A DNA stretch of 14,215 nucleotides from an uncultured Mycoplasmataceae bacterium (GTDB taxonomy: Bacteria > Bacillota_I > Bacilli_A > Mycoplasmatales > Mycoplasmoidaceae): the NCBI GenBank assembly GCA_949283985.1, contig CASDUM010000095.1, positions 1 through 14,215 of the forward strand, given 5' to 3'. The stretch's first letter is position 1, and each line of letters opens with the position of its first letter. Below, piece by piece: positions 12,168-14,215 of this stretch. The position numbers and the translations under genes were made by a program. The notes beneath the pieces are model-generated. The model worked only from the letters and a program-made list of their open reading frames with translations, had not been told where the DNA came from and searched no databases.

Positions 12168-12303
12168 GATTTTTCCTCCATTGTTTTACATATTTGATTC
12201 GAAGGATACATAATAGATAATGTTAAGGATGTAATTATATGTCTTGAAAATATTGCTTCACCTCTTTTCACTTATATTTATTCTGTATTATCCTTCTACT
12301 TAT

Positions 12304-12332
12304 ATAATATAGTGTGATTTTTGTTTTGTCAA
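12304..12332 (-). promoter_or_regulatory. Strong promoter of the exported-protein gene
   Basis: TTGACA, 17 bases, TATTAT on the minus strand, starting RNA near 12297 and giving a 5' leader of about 130 bases that contains a second ribosome-site-like AGAGGTGAAGC (12261-12270 region). The PadR gene lies 77 bases away on the other strand, so PadR may bind here. Confidence 0.65.
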
Positions 12333-12408
12333 TATATATATTTTTTTTTACGACCTATTTTATTATAACTGTATTTATGATATTATTGAATTAAGAAACG
12401 AGGTGACT

Positions 12409-12750
12409 ATGGCTAAATATTCAAACTATCTATTTAAATTAGATTTATTGATTTTAAGTGTCTTAAAACGACATGATATGTATGGTTACGAATTATCTAA
12501 AATAATTGCAGAAGAAACACATAACTATGTTGTACCCAAACATGGGACTATGTATCCAATAATTTATAAATTAATAGAAGAACAATATATTTCAAGTTAT
12601 ACTTTGTTGGTTAAAAATAAAGCTAGAGTTTATTATCATATAGAACAAAAAGGTTTAGAATATCTTCAACAACTTATTCTTGAATATGATAATCTGGTTT
12701 ATCAAATTAATAATTTAATTCATGGAGAAGATTATAATGAAAGCAAATAA
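12409..12750 (+). CDS. PadR-family transcription regulator
   Basis: A 113-residue winged-helix protein from ATG 12409 (GAGGTGACT upstream; a GTG two codons earlier overlaps that site). PadR hallmarks are present: LFKLDLLILSVLKRHDMYGY then ELSKIIAEETHN (N-terminal helices), the strand/wing region VVPKHGTMYPIIYKLIEEQY followed by KARVYYHIEQKGLEYLQQLI, and a C-terminal dimer helix. PadR proteins repress neighbouring genes and respond to phenolics, antibiotics or envelope signals. Here the neighbour is a HAAS-like gene, the classic partner of PadR in Bacillota, and an exported protein is divergent, so autoregulation of this cassette is likely. The gene overlaps the next by 14 bases. Confidence 0.88.
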   Translation: MAKYSNYLFKLDLLILSVLKRHDMYGYELSKIIAEETHNYVVPKHGTMYPIIYKLIEEQYISSYTLLVKNKARVYYHIEQKGLEYLQQLILEYDNLVYQINNLIHGEDYNESK

Positions 12751-13105
12751 AAAATATTATACAAATGTTAAAAGACTTTTTCCGATTCACTCAAAAAAGG
12801 AAAAAGCCTATCTTCAACAACTTAAACAACAAATAAGTGAGTATGATGATTCTACATATGAAACTATGACTGATAACTTTGGAGAACCAATTGAAGTAGT
12901 AAAAGCATACTATGACACAATTAGTAGTAACTATTTATTAAAAAGAATTAACATAAAAAGAATGGTTATTATTACATGTATCTCTATTTTATCAATAACT
13001 TGTGTTTATTTTGCATATAGAACTTATCATTTAAATGAAGTTATTAATGAATATTATAATTCCATTCCTTCTGAGGTAGAGGAATCAATTGAGGTGATTG
13101 AATGA
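12737..13105 (+). CDS. HAAS/DUF1700-like membrane-anchored protein
   Basis: A 122-residue protein from ATG 12737 (GGAGAAGATTATA upstream), overlapping the PadR end. The N-terminal domain (about 1-65) has the pattern of HAAS/DUF1700 (or the related DUF6120) regions: LFPIHSKKEKAYLQQLKQQI, SEYDDSTYETMTDNFGEP and VVKAYYDTIS. One membrane span follows (about 76-98, RMVIITCISILSITCVYFAY) and a short acidic tail (IPSEVEESIEVIE) lies outside or inside the membrane. Such proteins are nearly always coded directly behind padR and are thought to transmit an envelope signal to it. The exact family number is from memory and unverified. The stop overlaps the following ATG (AATGA). Confidence 0.7.
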   Translation: MKANKKYYTNVKRLFPIHSKKEKAYLQQLKQQISEYDDSTYETMTDNFGEPIEVVKAYYDTISSNYLLKRINIKRMVIITCISILSITCVYFAYRTYHLNEVINEYYNSIPSEVEESIEVIE

Positions 13106-13536
13106 TGAAAAAAATTATTTTATCTTTATGTTTATTTTTAACATGTTGTTTACCATTTACAAATTTAGTCAGTGCAACAGAATATTATTATGAAGAAACA
13201 ATTGAAATTATTGATAGCACACCTTCTTCTAGGGTGGTTAATACTATTACAGGAAAGAAGACCAAATCTATGAAAAATTCAGCAGGAAATGTCCTTTGGT
13301 ATGTTTCAGTTACAGGTACATTTGTATATACTGGATCAAAATCAAGTTGTACTATATCAACTGTTGAAGCAAAATCAAATAATAAATTTTGGAAGATTTT
13401 ATCTAAGTCTAGTTCAAAGAGTGCAAATAAAGCCATTGCTACTGCAAAAGCACAAAATATTCTTGATGGTGAAGTGGTTGCAACTCATGTTCTTTCTACA
13501 ACTTTAACCTGTAGTGCTACTGGAAAATTATCATAA
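13102..13536 (+). CDS. Small exported protein (DUF6147-like)
   Basis: A 144-residue protein. The signal peptide covers about 1-25 (MMKKIILSLCLFLTCCLPF, cut near VSA|TE). The mature part includes NTITGKKTKSMKNSAGNVLW, YVSVTGTFVYTGSKSSCT (single Cys), FWKILSKSSSKSANKAIATA and a second Cys region LTCSATGKLS at the end; the two cysteines may form a disulfide outside the cell. This pattern matches, from memory, the DUF6147 family of small secreted proteins of Bacillota. Function unknown. Its ATG overlaps the stop of the HAAS-like gene, with GAGGTGATTGA as ribosome site, making it the third and last member of the PadR operon. Signal and cysteines are seen; the family is only a tentative match. Confidence 0.72.
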   Translation: MMKKIILSLCLFLTCCLPFTNLVSATEYYYEETIEIIDSTPSSRVVNTITGKKTKSMKNSAGNVLWYVSVTGTFVYTGSKSSCTISTVEAKSNNKFWKILSKSSSKSANKAIATAKAQNILDGEVVATHVLSTTLTCSATGKLS

Positions 13537-13591
13537 AGTCACGAATCATATTCTATAATTGTTTTTCTTCTGAATAAAATTTTCGCGACTT
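13536..13591 (+). terminator. Weak hairpin after the PadR operon
   Basis: AAGTCACGAA pairs with TTCGCGACTT (one mismatch) around a loop of about 36 bases, followed by ATTTATTCTTT. A poor but plausible terminator of the operon. Confidence 0.3.
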
Positions 13592-13848
13592 ATTTATTCT
13601 TTAAATATGATATTGATATGAAAAGTGAACAAAAAGAGTTAATTGTTCCTTTAAATTAACTGAACATATTTATTCAAGAAATGAAAAATTATTCATATAC
13701 AAATGTTTTTAGTTTTAGACATAATGAAATTTAGATATTCCTTATACAAGATTTAGTTAATTTAAATAGATAAAAATAAGTGCATAGAGTGATTAAATTC
13801 AAGAAAACGCTAAAGATTTTGAATAAGGCAAAAAATACCAAAAATGCC
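13592..13848. other. Gap without a supported gene
   Basis: Only short fragments can be read, for example MKSEQKELIVPLN and then MKNYSYTNVFSFRHNEI in plus frames, each without a ribosome site. They could be the remains of a decayed gene. No RNA gene or repeat stands out, apart from three short A-rich units ending in CC just before the terminator. The stretch 13884-14002 to the right is equally empty. Confidence 0.4.
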
Positions 13849-13883
13849 AAAAGCCCTTAATAGCATAATGCTAGGGCTTTTTT
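13849..13883 (+). terminator. Strong rho-independent terminator
   Basis: AAAAGCCCT and AGGGCTTTT enclose AGC-ATAAT-GCT, with six T on the plus strand. Minus-strand use for the polymerase gene is possible too (four T, then GGCATTTTTGG). Best read as a shared end of the two converging units. Confidence 0.75.
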
Positions 13884-14002
13884 GTTGCGATTGTATTTGA
13901 CTATATGAAGTTACAAAATTTTATAGTTATTAAACTATTCTATCAAGATACAGTAAAAATTTTTGTTTTTTGCAATAAAGTATTGTTTATAATAAATTAT
14001 GA

Positions 14003-14215
14003 TTATTCCAAATGCCCACCAATCATTTTATTTCTTTTAAGTTGGGTAGCATTTTCCATTAGGTTCATGCATTTAAAGATACTATTCTTGCCATATTTAT
14101 ATTTAATTTCTATGATAGCGTTCTGTAATCTTTTTTCTTCTTCAATTTCTTGCTGATCAGTAAACAGATCATAATATTCAAATTCTTCATCTTTTACATC
14201 TCCAAAAGATATTCC
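14003..14215 (-). CDS. Y-family DNA polymerase (UmuC/ImpB/MucB-like), C-terminal end
   Basis: 70 codons and the stop of a gene that enters from the right edge. The end of the protein reads EFEYYDLFTDQQEIEEEKRL, then IEIKYKYGKNSIFKCMNLME and NATQLKRNKMIGGHLE. The KYGKNxIxKxxNLxxxATxxxRNxxIGGH ending is characteristic of the UmuC-like Y-family polymerases found on Bacillota plasmids and ICEs, involved in error-prone bypass of damaged DNA. Catalytic residues lie outside the window. It is convergent to the PadR operon, with the terminator at 13849-13883 in between. Confidence 0.85.
   Translation of the reverse strand, partial: GISFGDVKDEEFEYYDLFTDQQEIEEEKRLQNAIIEIKYKYGKNSIFKCMNLMENATQLKRNKMIGGHLE

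Noticed and set aside
12168..12260. 29-codon leader frame starting at a non-ATG codon and ending on the ATGA of the exported-protein gene
   Set aside because: It needs an AUA/AUU start; the evidence is only the SD-like sequence and the coupled end. Kept as a remark about the leader, not as a gene.
13779..13860. GTG-started, very basic 26-codon frame just before the terminator
   Set aside because: No ribosome site and the stop lies in the terminator stem; likely an effect of A-rich repeats.
1..14215. CRISPR array, insertion sequence, integrase or attachment-site duplication
   Set aside because: No spaced direct-repeat array, transposase or recombinase motif, or second copy of the tRNA 3' end was seen in the window.

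Overview
This is an A+T-rich window (roughly 70% A+T by eye) with TAA, TAG and TGA all used as stops, strong AGGAGG-type ribosome sites and Gram-positive surface proteins. That points to a Bacillota host, probably a gut member of the Erysipelotrichia/Coprobacillaceae or Clostridia. The gene content (ParA/ParB, SSB-like OB fold, DprA-like protein, TOPRIM/DUF3991 protein, PemK-like protein, a Y-family polymerase end, surface adhesin) is that of a conjugative plasmid or integrative conjugative element. No integrase, relaxase, type IV secretion gene or insertion sequence is visible, so plasmid and integrated element cannot be told apart.

Left part (1-3093, minus strand): the N-terminal 212 codons of an exported thioester-domain-type surface protein run off the left edge. 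Upstream of it lie a lipoprotein with immunoglobulin-like domains and a serine-rich tail, a small frameshifted gene, a 75-residue protein, a zinc-ribbon protein and two small membrane proteins. A sigma-A-like promoter at 3064-3093 can drive this group.

Middle part (3140-8271, minus strand): a tightly packed operon reads from parA through parB, several very small genes, an SSB-like gene, an unknown gene, a 59-residue gene, a PemK/MazF-like gene and a DprA-like gene to a TOPRIM protein. Many junctions overlap or abut, and three of the small genes are shorter than 60 codons. Upstream of parA is a 21-bp imperfect inverted repeat plus ATGATG/CATCAT clusters, a candidate centromere/operator. Next comes an unrecognised 317-residue basic protein (8514-9467), whose upstream region carries two near-identical 30-bp palindromic repeats 61 bp apart.

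At 9790-9863 there is a complete tRNA-Gly(UCC). From 10003 to 10817 lies the most interesting module. A short structured RNA with a TTGATA-17-TATAAT promoter and a strong terminator converges on a 60-residue hydrophobic, basic-tailed peptide gene. That gene is divergent from an 82-residue HTH regulator, and repeats overlap both promoters. The layout resembles a type I toxin-antitoxin locus with an added transcription factor.

Right part (11016-13536): an exported 383-residue protein with its own strong promoter is divergent from a three-gene overlapping operon: a PadR regulator, a HAAS/DUF1700-like membrane-anchored protein and a small exported protein (DUF6147-like from memory). This looks like an envelope-sensing or secreted-factor cassette. 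The window ends in the C-terminus of a UmuC-like Y-family DNA polymerase on the minus strand.
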